A DNA stretch of 64,000 bases, from the NCBI RefSeq assembly GCF_001761485.1, contig NC_090774.1, forward strand, positions 2,728,001-2,792,000, read 5' to 3'. The DNA comes from Yarrowia lipolytica. Lineage: Eukaryota; Ascomycota; Dipodascomycetes; Dipodascales. The stretch's first letter is position 1. The number at the start of each line of letters is the position of its first letter. A program made the position numbers and the translations under genes. Under the pieces are notes generated by a model. It ran no database searches and was not told the origin of the DNA. It saw only the letters and a list, made by a program, of their open reading frames with translations. Of the stretch, positions 54,572 through 64,000 are shown one piece after another.

Positions 54572-55944
54572 GGGGCTGTTGTGATACGACTGGAAAGAAG
54601 CTGTTCCGACAACCTAACTTTGCTGCGCAGCTAAGACAGTGATGATCCACAGTGAGACATTTGTTTGCTCGCAATTTATACCTACAATGTAGCGATGACA
54701 ACACGAAGGTTGACGGAGTTTCTTTCGGATTAACATCCATGGTGAAAGGTGAGCATCACGCATGCAATGACCAGCATTCTTGTCCAGCAGGTGGAGATGC
54801 CGGAGGAAAAAAAACAGAGACAACAGAGACTGACTTCTCCTAGAGTGTTCTTCGGAAGCCGACTTCCGGACCGAGACACTGGCTGGCTGTCTGGTGTGGT
54901 TGCAGGTGTTTGGATCATTGACTATCGGATGAATTTGGTTGATTGGATGAATTCGATTAATTTGATTAATTTGATTAAATTAATTGGGTTAACTCAATTA
55001 GTTCGATTAATTTGGATTATTGCTGCAATTTAATTGACCGACAACAGAAAGAGATTACTACAAGTAGCACTACCGGTACACGACTTGTAGCAATCTCAGC
55101 AAAAAACTCACACCTTTCATGTCCCTCATGGATCTCGATGCAACACAGTCCCAGTCCTGGTCACTTTTGACAGACCGTATACGCGGTCAATGATACTACA
55201 TTGGTCCGCTGCCTGTGCTTGATCAGCTGTCAAGTGCTCCGAAACTCCAAACAACGCCGTAAAGAAAGTGTTGGACGATTTGGGCGGGCCGGTTTTGGAA
55301 ACGCTATGACTAGACACCCGCCAAGCCACTAAAGCACCTTTACAGGGGTATTGTGTGTGCTCGTTGTTTGTCGTTGATTGCTATTTGTCACACTATTTGA
55401 CAGCTGTCGGGGCGACCGATTCTATTGGCACGGCGCTTGTCCAGGCACATCTGCACCCCATACACTGTAAGATCTACAAGTAGTGTGGGCTAGTGACGAA
55501 GAAGGGGAGTGGACCAAGAATGAGACAGGGTCTGAGGTTGCATCCAGTCTGAGGGATGGAGTTTGGAATGAGAACAACGTCAAGCCCGTACAGTCATGCG
55601 GGTAGATGGGGTAGATGTCAGATAGACCGCCAGACGACCAATGACAATCTGCGAGTCGTCCTCCAAACAACGTCTTCCGAAAGAGGTACAGTCGTACTGT
55701 ACATCTAGGCTGCCTGGCACTAACAGCTCGCATCGGGGTTTGTCATTGGACGTGAGCGAAGAATGACCATCTCTTGGCTACTGTGCATACATCTTGTCAT
55801 GTCATGGCTGTTTTTGGGCCCGTCGGAATGTTAGCCGTTATTGTGTTTCACAAGACAATAAAAGCGAAAATCGGGTGTCAATGAACAATGTCACGGTGAC
55901 GTATGTCTGCTATGACATGTGACAGTGACATCTGACGGTGACAT

Positions 55945-56035
55945 CTGACGTTGGTGTCTGAGAGTAGTGTCTGATGGTGGTGTCTGACGGTGGTGTCTGA
56001 CGGTGGTGTCTGACGGTGGCGTCTGATGGTGACGT
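55945..56035. repeat. 13-nt minisatellite, unit GTGTCTGACGGTG
   Basis: About seven imperfect copies, preceded by a diverged GTGACATCTGACG form. Confidence 0.85.
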
Positions 56036-56088
56036 TTGTGCCGCGGTCGACCATGTGACGGGTGTCAGTCATTTACATTAGGGTCTTT

Positions 56089-56128
56089 ATTGGCGTATTG
56101 GCGTATTGGCGTATTGGCGTATTGGCGT
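56089..56128. repeat. 8-nt tandem repeat, unit GGCGTATT
   Basis: Five perfect copies in a row. Confidence 0.9.
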
Positions 56129-56200
56129 CGATATATATCATTTGGCCTTTTGGAGAAGTGGTATGAGTAGGAGGACTAGGAGGATTAGGAGGATTAGGAG

Positions 56201-56256
56201 GAGTTGACTAGCAGGACTAGTCGATCAACCGATCCTGCTAGTCCAAACTATCAACT
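56201..56256. repeat. Nested inverted repeat (hairpin)
   Basis: An inner pair of 11-nt arms, GACTAGCAGGA (56206-56216) and TCCTGCTAGTC (56233-56243), is separated by 16 nt. An outer pair GAGTTGA/TCAACTC encloses it. The CTGCTAGTC word recurs near 56562 and 56818. Confidence 0.85.
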
Positions 56257-58771
56257 CTTTTATCTTTTATCTCTCATCGCTTTTATTGCGACGTCTCCGA
56301 GACACTAGTTTAGTACCAGCCCACTCGCACTAGCCCAGTGGGTATGGCTGACTGCGACTACTGTACTTGTAGTAGTCTGCTCAGTAGTACAGAAGATACT
56401 CTGGAGCCTGGACCCACTGTTGCACCACTCCGCCTCCGTTTCAGATAAAAATAGGACTGAGATTGGATATTGGAGAGTGGAGCCAGAGTGTGAGACTGAC
56501 GGGAGGGCGAGAGAGTAGGAGAACAGATTAGAAGGGAAAATGAAAAAAATGGGGTGAAAATGACCTGCTAGTCTACAGTCGCCAGTATCTCACACCACCA
56601 TTTGCTCAGAGCCATCCAATCTCCGGCCAGGAAACAACAACCCACTGTCATCGAGACCTTCTCAACTTGGCCACTGTAGACAGAAACATGAAGAATCGCC
56701 ATGCCCTGAGCCCATCTCTTGGCGTGGAAATATATGGAGACAAGCAGAGTCCAGTCTGGACATAGCCATAGTTTCGGTACAACAAAACATTCTATAACCG
56801 GATGATCGATCCTCTCTGCTAGTCCACAGGTTTGTTCCTGTCCTTTCTAACAACTTAATGTCTTTCGGAACTATTCAGAGGACTGAAAAAAAGAACAAGA
56901 AAAGAAAAAGAAAAAGAGAAAGAAAAAGAGAAAGAAAAAGAAAAAAGAAAGTGGTTCGTAATTAATCAAGTAGGTAGCATTGAATTGCTCACTGTTGGAA
57001 ATTTAATGGGAAAGGCGGTGGCAATATTGATATCAAGATAATCAGGACTTTTCTCTGATTTCAATGGTGTGGTTGCGTCTATGGTTTGGGAAATATTGAC
57101 TTAAAAAGTTATATAATAAGAAGAACCGCTCTTCCGATCTCTGCTAGGAACAGTGCGCAGACACCTGATTGATCAAATCTCCAGGCAAGTTGACAAGGGA
57201 AGAGTTTGTATATGAAACTTGGTACTGACACAAGTACATTTATATATATAAATAAATAAATAAATAAATAAATATAAAAACAACTCTCCACAACAAGGTA
57301 TGGAAAAACAATACACCCAAATTCAGAGCGCCTTTCTGAATCCACTGCCGTCATTATATCCACAAGTCACAAGAATGCCCTTCTCTAGACGCCCCAGTTA
57401 GACACAACTGACGGGATAATTCCAGATCAGAATCGCCAGACAAGATATACACAAAGGTATACCATTAGTGTCAGATTTCGGGGCTGATTCAATTGATCAC
57501 CAGAATCTCCAGAGTCTAAGGTCATTTCCAGGTTCGTTCCTTGGTTCATCTCTCAATTATCAATTCAGTCTGTTTCTGTCAACGTGCGAGTCCTCTTTTC
57601 AAGTACATTTCGCTTGCACAGCTGGTTCTGGTTCTGGCTCTGGATCAGGCCGTTAACTCCAGAGATCAGACCGACTCAACTGAGACAATGACAGATGAGT
57701 TGGCGACAAGTGGATCTGCTGACGAATGGACTCGCTTCTTCTCGCTTCTTCTTCAGCAATGCATCTGTCTTCCATGTTCAGAGGAGGCAGGAGAAGCTCA
57801 GGTCTTGATCTGAAACGATCGAGTCACGTGAATGACGTAATAAACCCACAAGGAGCTCTAACCGCTCGTTTATAAACGGACATGCACTGAGTCCATTGTC
57901 TGAGTCAGCCAAAGAAGCATCAGTTCATCTCCACTTGTGTTGTGGCACTAGGTCGGCTCGTATGGACCCCAATTGCAATCTCAGGTACCTTTAATAATCC
58001 CGCTTAATGTCTTCTCCCTGAGTCATACTCCTGTGATTCCAATTGAACGTGACTAAGAAATGAAGGAGATGCCATGGTTACGTCAGGCGGTTTGGACAAG
58101 TGTTCATTTCAAGCGTAGCAATTGATTATTCATTTTGGGGGAATTTGCGGTCACGTGACCAAATAAACGCCAATCAAATTGTCGACACTTTCCCGGCAAG
58201 TCTTCCTAGAAGAGCCCACAGACTCAATGGAATTTTAGACACTGGAGATACAGAACAGACCACAATGAACAGGAAGATCGAGTCTCAGACATGGAGACTT
58301 CATAAATCAGATCAACCAATCGGTTGAATTTCCCCTAATATCTCTCAAACCTCACGTCATCTCTTAGACGGTCCTGTTGCGAGATTTTTTCTGTTCTCAC
58401 TTGACTTTTAGTTAGGATGCAGATGAGGGGGAGGGTATGCTCTGGGGTTCTGTCTGGATGTCTGTCGGGGTGTCTGAGAATACGAGATTGATGTGGATTT
58501 AGGAAATATATAGGACTTCCTTTTCCTTATATATTGGTGATTTCATGTGGAGTTTAGACCACAGTTTGTTGAATTTTTAGTTGAACTTGGAAAAATATAA
58601 ATTAAAATTAAAATTAAAATATAAAAAATAAAAAAAAAATATAAAAAAATCAGTTTTAATTCTGAAAAATACAAACTCACTTGCACCCATACGAACACAC
58701 CATACAATCAAAAAGTAATAAATAACGGCACTAAAGTACATTAATTTTTATTTTGGGGGTCTTCAAACTGC

Positions 58772-59261
58772 TTAAGAAAGCTCAGCAGTCAGAATGTCGG
58801 AGTCACCGGCATCCATGATGGTGACGGCGCCAACTCGGAAGAGTCGACCACAAGAGGTACCGAGCTCGTTGTTGCCGCCCTGGAAGTGGTGGACGGTGCA
58901 CTTGGCGAGCATGGCGTAGTACTCAATCTCGGACTTTCGCAGAGCAGGGGTGTTGCCAGCAATGATGACAAGCTTGGCCTTGCCCTGTCGGAGAGCCTTG
59001 ATGGTGGACTTGTAACCGAGGGTGTACTTTCCGGACTTGATAGCAAGACCGAGCTTGGCGTTGACGTTGTCGCCGGACTTCTTAGACTTGGGGGCCTGGG
59101 TTAGAATGAGTCTTGTAGACACGGTGGTTGCATGGTGAAGAGTTACAGGTCGATGTTGCGATCACCGTCATGACGGACAAACGCAACGTCACCGAAAATC
59201 ATTCACTAGCACTCCCATCTCAGCTCAAGATCTTGGATCTGTTTGCTGGATAACTTACCAT
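58772..59261 (-). CDS. RPL30: Ribosomal protein eL30
   Basis: A 108-residue large-subunit cytosolic ribosomal protein. The CDS is 58772-59095 plus a one-codon exon, ATG at 59261-59259. The donor GTAAGT follows the ATG directly, and the acceptor CATTCTAACCCAG ends at 59096. The product [64 protein letters not shown]... matches yeast L30 closely, including [10 protein letters not shown] and the AGDSDIL end. Reading on without splicing would give a false start at 59122. A kink-turn at the start codon (separate entry) implies splicing feedback by L30 itself. Divergent from RPL24. Confidence 0.97.
59096..59258 (-). other. RPL30 intron
   Basis: 163 nt; donor GTAAGT immediately after the ATG, acceptor CTAACCCAG, phase 0. 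The ATG alone forms the coding part of exon 1. Confidence 0.93.
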
Positions 59262-59295
59262 CTCTGCGCTTTGTTGTAATATGCACTCCGGAAGT
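59253..59295 (-). promoter_or_regulatory. L30 autoregulatory kink-turn over the RPL30 start codon and 5' splice site
   Basis: On the minus strand, CCGGAGTGC (59291-59283) and GCGCAGAGATGG (59269-59258) can fold as the L30-binding kink-turn of the S. cerevisiae RPL30 transcript, where the strands are CCGGAGUGUC and GACGCAGAGAUGG. GUGC pairs with GCGC, the loop is GGA opposite AGAGAU (containing the AU of the start codon), and CC pairs with GG. A further ACUU (59295-59292) can pair with AAGU of the donor GGUAAGU with one bulged U, burying the 5' splice site. The loop is 13 nt. In yeast, excess L30 binds this element and blocks splicing and translation. Confidence 0.85.
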
Positions 59296-59694
59296 GTTTG
59301 TGGGAAAAAAAGAAGTGGTTGTTAGAATTTTATAATCTGTACGGTGCATCTTTGGGACTAGAGTTGAAAATCCAAATCGGGAAATGACCCGAAGTAGAGG
59401 GGTAATTTGTGGTCTGCAAACAAGAGCTTCCAGAACGCGATTGACTGGGGAAAAAGGGCTGAATTTGTGAACAGAGACGTTTTTGAGGGCCCCGAACCAA
59501 CTCCCGTGACCATTTTCTGCATATCTCTTCTGCAACGAATTCTTGTTGGTTCCAGTAATGTCGCAAAAGACAGTCACAAATAGACTTTATTCACGTGACT
59601 ACACAAACCAACTCACTCCCAACCATGACAACCTTTGCAAAATTAGAATACCTGTTTCTCTTGTTACAGACTACCGACAACAGGAGAATTCAAG
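59262..59694. promoter_or_regulatory. Shared divergent promoter of RPL30 and RPL24
   Basis: About 430 bp separate the RPL30 start codon from the RPL24 leader donor, so both ribosomal genes are probably driven from this segment. A TCACGTGAC site lies at about 59592-59600. No TATA box is obvious. Confidence 0.5.
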
Positions 59695-59996
59695 GTGAGT
59701 TTTTGGAGGAAATCCGTGCGCGCAAGTGGACCGATGAATTTCGACGGTGACATGGGGATTGTGGTCACGACAGGGAGTGTGGTCGCGACAGGGAGTGTTG
59801 GCATGGAGATTGTGGTCTCAACATGAGCAAGATGATGGACGACATGGCGGAGATGTGGTGGTTCCATTTGGAGCATTGCGCAATTTTCGACTTGTCTCTG
59901 TATGTTCGGTGATCACTTTGGTGGACACTTCCGTGTTACTCTGATGTCGTCGGTTCTCTCTTCAGGTTCTCACCTCCTACGATTATACTAACGCAG
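59695..59996 (+). other. RPL24 leader intron ending at the start codon
   Basis: 302 nt with donor GTGAGT (59695-59700) and acceptor TACTAACGCAG ending at 59996, so the ATG is the first triplet of the second exon. It contains an 18-nt direct repeat (GTGGTCACGACAGGGAGT at 59761-59778 and a one-base variant at 59779-59796). Confidence 0.85.
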
Positions 59997-60464
59997 ATGA
60001 AAATCGAACTCGACTCCTTTTCTGGCAACAAGATCTACCCCGGCCGAGGTACCCTCTTCGTCCGAGGCGACTCCAAGATCTTCCGATTCTACTCCTCCAA
60101 GACCGCTTCTCTGTTCAAGCAGCGAAAGAACCCCCGACGAATCGCCTGGACCGTTCTTTACCGACGAAAGCACAAGAAGGGAATCACTGAGGAGGTTTCC
60201 AAGAAGCGATCCCGAAAGTCCGTCAAGGCCGTGCGAGGTATCGTCGGTGCCTCTCTCGATGTGATCAAGGAGAAGCGAAACGCCCGACCCGAGACCCGAA
60301 ACGCCACCCGAGCCAAGCACGCCGAGGCTGCTAAGGAGCGAAAGGAGAAGGAGGCCGAGCGACGAAAGGCCGCCAAGGCTGCCCACGTTGCCGCCGGAGG
60401 CCCCAAGGTCTCCAAGCTCGGTGCTAAGGGCTCTGCTCCCAAGGTCCAGGCTACTTCTCGATAA
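59997..60464 (+). CDS. RPL24: Ribosomal protein eL24
   Basis: A 155-residue large-subunit cytosolic ribosomal protein. It begins MKIELDSFSGNKIYPGRGTLFVRGDSKIFRF and continues KTASLFKQRKNPRRIAWTVLYRRKHKKGITEEVSKKRSRKSVKAVRGIVGASLDVIKEKR, almost identical to yeast L24, with the usual Lys/Ala/Glu-rich helical tail and the same ending, VQATSR. Length equals the yeast protein (155). The codon usage is the most biased in the window. ATG 59997 directly follows the predicted acceptor; the conserved N-terminus starts here. Confidence 0.97.
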   Translation: MKIELDSFSGNKIYPGRGTLFVRGDSKIFRFYSSKTASLFKQRKNPRRIAWTVLYRRKHKKGITEEVSKKRSRKSVKAVRGIVGASLDVIKEKRNARPETRNATRAKHAEAAKERKEKEAERRKAAKAAHVAAGGPKVSKLGAKGSAPKVQATSR

Positions 60465-61234
60465 GCAGCAAAAATAGTTAAAAAGGTTGTATGATTGCGG
60501 AATGATTGTAGAGGTGTGATACGATGCGATGCGACACGATGTGAGTGCGAGTGCGAGTGCGAGGTACGAGGTACGAGCAGGAGTGCAGGTACAACCATTC
60601 GTAATCGTACTCGTACTGTAGCTCCGAAGTTACCACATGTCGAGCAATCGATGACAAGTGCATCGGTTCGTCAGTAACTTTTCAATAACATTGGATACAC
60701 GAAAAACCACTTGGCAACTACAAGTAGAACATATAGTACAACAGGGAGAAGTGAAAAAGGAAATCAATTGCACGGATAATCTTGACAGAGTGCTTCTCAT
60801 CAATTGTTAATATGATTTATTCCTAATTTTATATTCCTATATATTGTTCATAGGATAGGTGGGGTTGAATGGTCTAATAGTCTGTACATACATTACTTGA
60901 AAAAAATATGAAAAAACAGGGAAAAATGACATGAAAATCAACAAGCTGTCGTTTGATTCACAGATCGGTTGGGATCACTCGCAAGTGACAATAATCCATC
61001 CCGAATACTACTGTATGTACAGACTTGAAACCATGCACATGGACAGCCTGTAAATAAGCAAAAAAAAAAATTATTATAATAAATAATTATAATTATTTAA
61101 CAAAAAAATTAATTTATAAAACAAAATGAAGGCTAATGGTCTGAAATGCTGATACAAAATGTCTCCAAACCTCTCTGAATGGCACACTACTTGTACTTGT
61201 ACCACAATCACATCATAATTCCAGCGCACTCACA
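60465..61234. other. RPL24 3' flank
   Basis: It contains GTGCGA/GTACGA repeats (60540-60575), a CTACAAGTAG element (60718) and an AT-rich block (61060-61130). No gene. Confidence 0.55.
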
Positions 61235-62642
61235 ATGGACCGAAGTATCTTCAAGATCGGTCGCACTCATCCTCGTTCCCACGCGGTCCCAGCCCTGCGA
61301 GTCTGCATCAGAAGACCTATCCATCATGTCGGTATTGATGAGCACAGTATCAACTATGTGTGCAAGGGCGACCTACCATTGCGATAACAAGCTCTTCATC
61401 GTAGCCTAGTCTTGATCGTAGCCTCCTCAATGTCTTTCAACAGTGCTGTATCTGGTCTGTCCGCGGAAGGTGCAAGTCTTGTATCAAATTTCCGACTCTC
61501 AGACTCCGCAACACTGAGGATTTGAGCCCTGACCGGAAATTAGTTACCCGTATCGTTGAAAACCTCTTCTTTCCACACACACTGGTTTCTCTCTCGGGAA
61601 GTATTACCCATCTTACCGCTACTCTGGATCGCCGAACCAACCATAGATATGACCATGACCGTCGACGTTCATGACTGGTGAAATGGAATAGTAGGCGCTG
61701 ACATGGACGTCATGAGACATTCTGGAGATGAGCCTGGAGATGAGCCTGGAGATGAGACAACAGTATGGAGATGTTGACTCATTCAGTACTCTCATGGTCT
61801 ATGCTTATACCTTCGAGACAACGAGTGCCTTCTTGTAGTGGACAGGTACTACCACATTGTTGATCATACTCAGACCTGAGAACAGAAGATGGATGGACTC
61901 TGAACTACATTGGTCAGTAGGCAAATGGAGAGCTCAAACGATCATTCTGGCCGTATGTACATGGCGAAGTTCTAACATTCTGCTAGACTGACATCAACTA
62001 CCGTCTAGACGGCGAGACATACACGTTACGAGTTCATGTTTACCTCAAGAATTACACATCTAACAGCCTGACCACCAAATCACCATTTCTTGCATCTCAC
62101 CAAGTCACTTTCGACAATCGACTTCAGTCACTTCAATATGAACAGCCACCGAGAGATGTTGCTGAGCACGTGATCAATACTGTACCCAGCTCCCCGAGTG
62201 ACATAACATATCTCTTCGAATGATCTCTTTGAATGAAGCTGCATAGCCGTTTCAAGTGGTCAATGAGCCTCGAGAAACCTCACGGACCTCTCTTGGGCTC
62301 TGAGGCTCTCGATGGAGTCCGTGTCTTCGCCAAAGCTGGTGTATAACTACTACCATCTACACCGACTTGAATCAGTATCTACAGAGGCAATTGTATCATC
62401 AGCAGTTGGCCAACCGTTCAATTTCCTCTCGTCAATCGTGTTAGCAAGTGTCTATCAACTCCTTTTCTTCAACATAACCTGTCAGCTCGTACTCAAGTCC
62501 GTTGACTCCGACAAGTCCGTTGACTCAAGACCACTCCCTGAGGATCCACCAGGAGAGCACTGACATCTTCAACGTGGATCCGTACCAAACACTACTGGAA
62601 CTCGACTACGACCTTCTCTGGAAGGCAGCCATCTACGAGTAG
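61235..62642 (+). pseudogene. Probable decayed gene of unknown family
   Basis: A 1.4-kb stretch reads as protein-like in changing plus-strand frames. It opens with CACAATG and MDRSIFKIGRTHPRSHAVPAL; then comes DRKLVTRIVENLFFPHTLVS (about 61.5 kb); then INYRLDGETYTLRVHVYLKN (about 62.0-62.2 kb); then YTDLNQYLQRQLYHQQLANR (about 62.37 kb); and an acidic end DIFNVDPYQTLLELDYDLLW...AAIYE with a TAG at 62640. The order (basic start, globular middle, Gln-rich, Ser/Pro/Thr-rich, acidic tail) recalls a transcription factor, but no family is recognised. Few splice-like signals lie between the pieces, so decay is likelier than many introns. A GGAGATGAGCCT repeat sits at 61722-61756. Confidence 0.4.
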
Positions 62643-64000
62643 CCATGATACTGCTGTTATGGAGATGGAATGTGGTTGAACACAGACAATCTACAAATAC
62701 ACAGGTTGTCATAGACGCGGCTAGTCAAACCAGATGGTCAGGAAAGACACTTGAAGGAGAGTCTACACAAGTAGTCAGTCCAAGTCCCAGATGACGGGAA
62801 TGGGGGAGTGGGTAGGACTATAGTAGAAGTAGAGACGACTCCGCTGATGGCGACCAAGGAGAGCAGTCCATTTCTAGAAAGCTGACTACGTTGAATCTCG
62901 CAGTATGTCAGTGGACGTTTCTTCTGCAGTTGGAGAGTTATGAGCTTTGCTGGTGTCTATTTCAAGAGACGCTCTGATGCCATAAAAGACTACAAGGGGT
63001 CGATTGTTGGAGTCATGCCGGGAGGCGGGTACAAGGGGTCGATCTATATATGAACCTCGGCGACTGGCCATGGACTTATGGTAGATACAGGAGTTGTGAA
63101 CAACCAAGGAGCATCCAAGGAGCATCTAAGGAGCATCTAAGGAGCTAAGACTGGCTCTCTATATAGAGGCGGAGTGAGGAATACGCACCACCATACGGGG
63201 AACGGTGTGAATGGAGCTTGAGGTTTAGCCCACCAATCTTACAGTAGATACAAGCGGTGGGTTCATAGATGGTCATAGGGAGATTGTCCGAGAATACCGA
63301 CTGTTGGAGTCGAATAATGACAACAGTGGCATCAATGAACCAACCCTCTTCAGACGAAATCATGCAATTTTGCCGGCAGCTCTGTACGAGCTCATAGTGC
63401 CTCGGTCTACAAGCGGTCATATTGTATACCACGAGCCTTGAAAGGCCTTCTCCATTCTACGGCTACAGTGCCGCAATGAGACCATAATTGCATTCAGTAA
63501 AGAGAAAAAGACAGACAGTTAGTAGAGGGCTGAAGGATCCCGAAGGCGGAGGGAAGACAAGAGAAAGAGACAAGAGAAAGAGACAAGAGACAAGAGACAA
63601 GACGAGACAAGAGAAAGAGACAAGAGAAGACGAGACAAGAGAAGACGAGACAAGAGAAGACGAGACAAGAGAAGACGAGACAAAAGAAGATGAGACAAGA
63701 GAAAAAACAATTGATAAGATGACCAAAAGCAAACGCAGAAAACACTACAAACAACTCTACACCTCATACGGTTGCAGCTACACTTGTCCAGAGACCACTG
63801 GAGCAAGACTAGTTGTCGGCTTGAGAGGTCGGCAAGAACGGGATCAAAAGATCAAAAGATCAAAAGATCAAAAAGAGCGGAGGAAGAGCAGTAAGGAACC
63901 ACAGAGACAAATAAGACGAATAACACAAATAGGACAAAACAGAGATTGAAACAGGCTCAATGATAAAGACATGGACCTGTTGGAACCAATCTCTGGAGGA
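62643..64000. other. Right-edge region with short minus-strand ORFs and purine repeats
   Basis: Two adjacent minus-strand frames, 63145-63432 (95 codons) and 62886-63125 (79 codons), look protein-like but match nothing. They may be fragments of a second decayed gene. An 11-nt AAGGAGCATCT repeat lies at 63107-63142, a GACAAGAGAAGACGA repeat at 63555-63715 and (GATCAAAA) repeats at 63841-63875. Confidence 0.4.
63555..63715. repeat. Purine-rich tandem repeat, unit GACAAGAGAAGACGA
   Basis: About five 15-nt copies preceded by GAGACAAGAGAAA variants; nearly all purine plus a few C on the plus strand. Confidence 0.9.

Larger units (their letters stand above)
54572..58771. other. Repeat-rich gene-poor region, right part
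   Basis: It holds (GATTAATTT)-like repeats (54950-55015), a 13-nt GTGTCTGACGGTG minisatellite (55945-56035), (GGCGTATT)5 at 56089-56128, a hairpin-forming inverted repeat (56201-56256), an A/G-only tract (56885-56950), (AAAT)n (57243-57275), and an AT-rich 3' flank of RPL30 (58590-58660). A GGTCACGTGACC palindrome lies at 58149. ORFs at 57541-57813 and 58100-58327 are unsupported. Confidence 0.6.

Overview
The window looks like nuclear DNA of the oleaginous yeast Yarrowia lipolytica. Three things point there. (1) Introns start GTGAGT or GTAAGT and end with a branch-point box fused to the acceptor (CTAAC/CTGAC, one base, CAG). (2) Genes have strongly GC-biased codons and sit in long intergenic gaps. 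(3) The set includes a CYP52 alkane P450, a YHT-type hexose transporter and an isolated 5S rRNA-like sequence, all typical of this species. From memory of published gene order (acyl-CoA-binding protein, hexose transporter, ALK P450, KSS1, thioredoxin) I think this is chromosome E, with the transporter being YHT4 and the P450 ALK3. I could not check this.

Layout. The left edge holds the first two exons of ACB1 (minus). Then follow a small serine palmitoyltransferase subunit-like gene (minus), mitochondrial ribosomal MRP21 (plus), a possible decayed gene, a low-complexity protein of unknown function (minus), an Sso1/2-type plasma-membrane syntaxin (plus), GLE2/RAE1 (plus), a hexose transporter (plus), SUMO ligase SIZ1 (minus), phosphatase DCR2 (minus), FCF1 (minus), PEP5/VPS11 (plus, split by an intron at codon 5), CSR1/SFH2 (minus), a bacterial-type flavin monooxygenase (plus), a CYP52 P450 (plus), a degenerate 5S rRNA copy, a FUS3/KSS1 MAP kinase (minus) and a zinc-finger protein (minus). 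Beyond 45 kb lies minisatellite-rich, gene-poor DNA holding one thioredoxin gene and one doubtful ORF. The divergent pair RPL30/RPL24 follows near 59-60 kb. The last 3.5 kb hold what looks like one or two decayed genes.

The genes are mostly independent housekeeping loci rather than a cluster. Lipid metabolism recurs (ACB1, SPT small subunit, CSR1, P450), as does membrane traffic (syntaxin, VPS11), but I see no operon-like system. The most informative observations concern gene structure. RPL30 keeps the kink-turn known from the autoregulated S. cerevisiae transcript, placed over its start codon and 5' splice site. The MAP kinase start codon appears split by an intron (A|TG), PEP5 has a five-codon first exon, and RPL24 has an acceptor abutting its ATG. 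A CTAC-AA-GTAG element recurs at least ten times, only between genes. I found no convincing tRNA, CRISPR, intact transposon or viral element.
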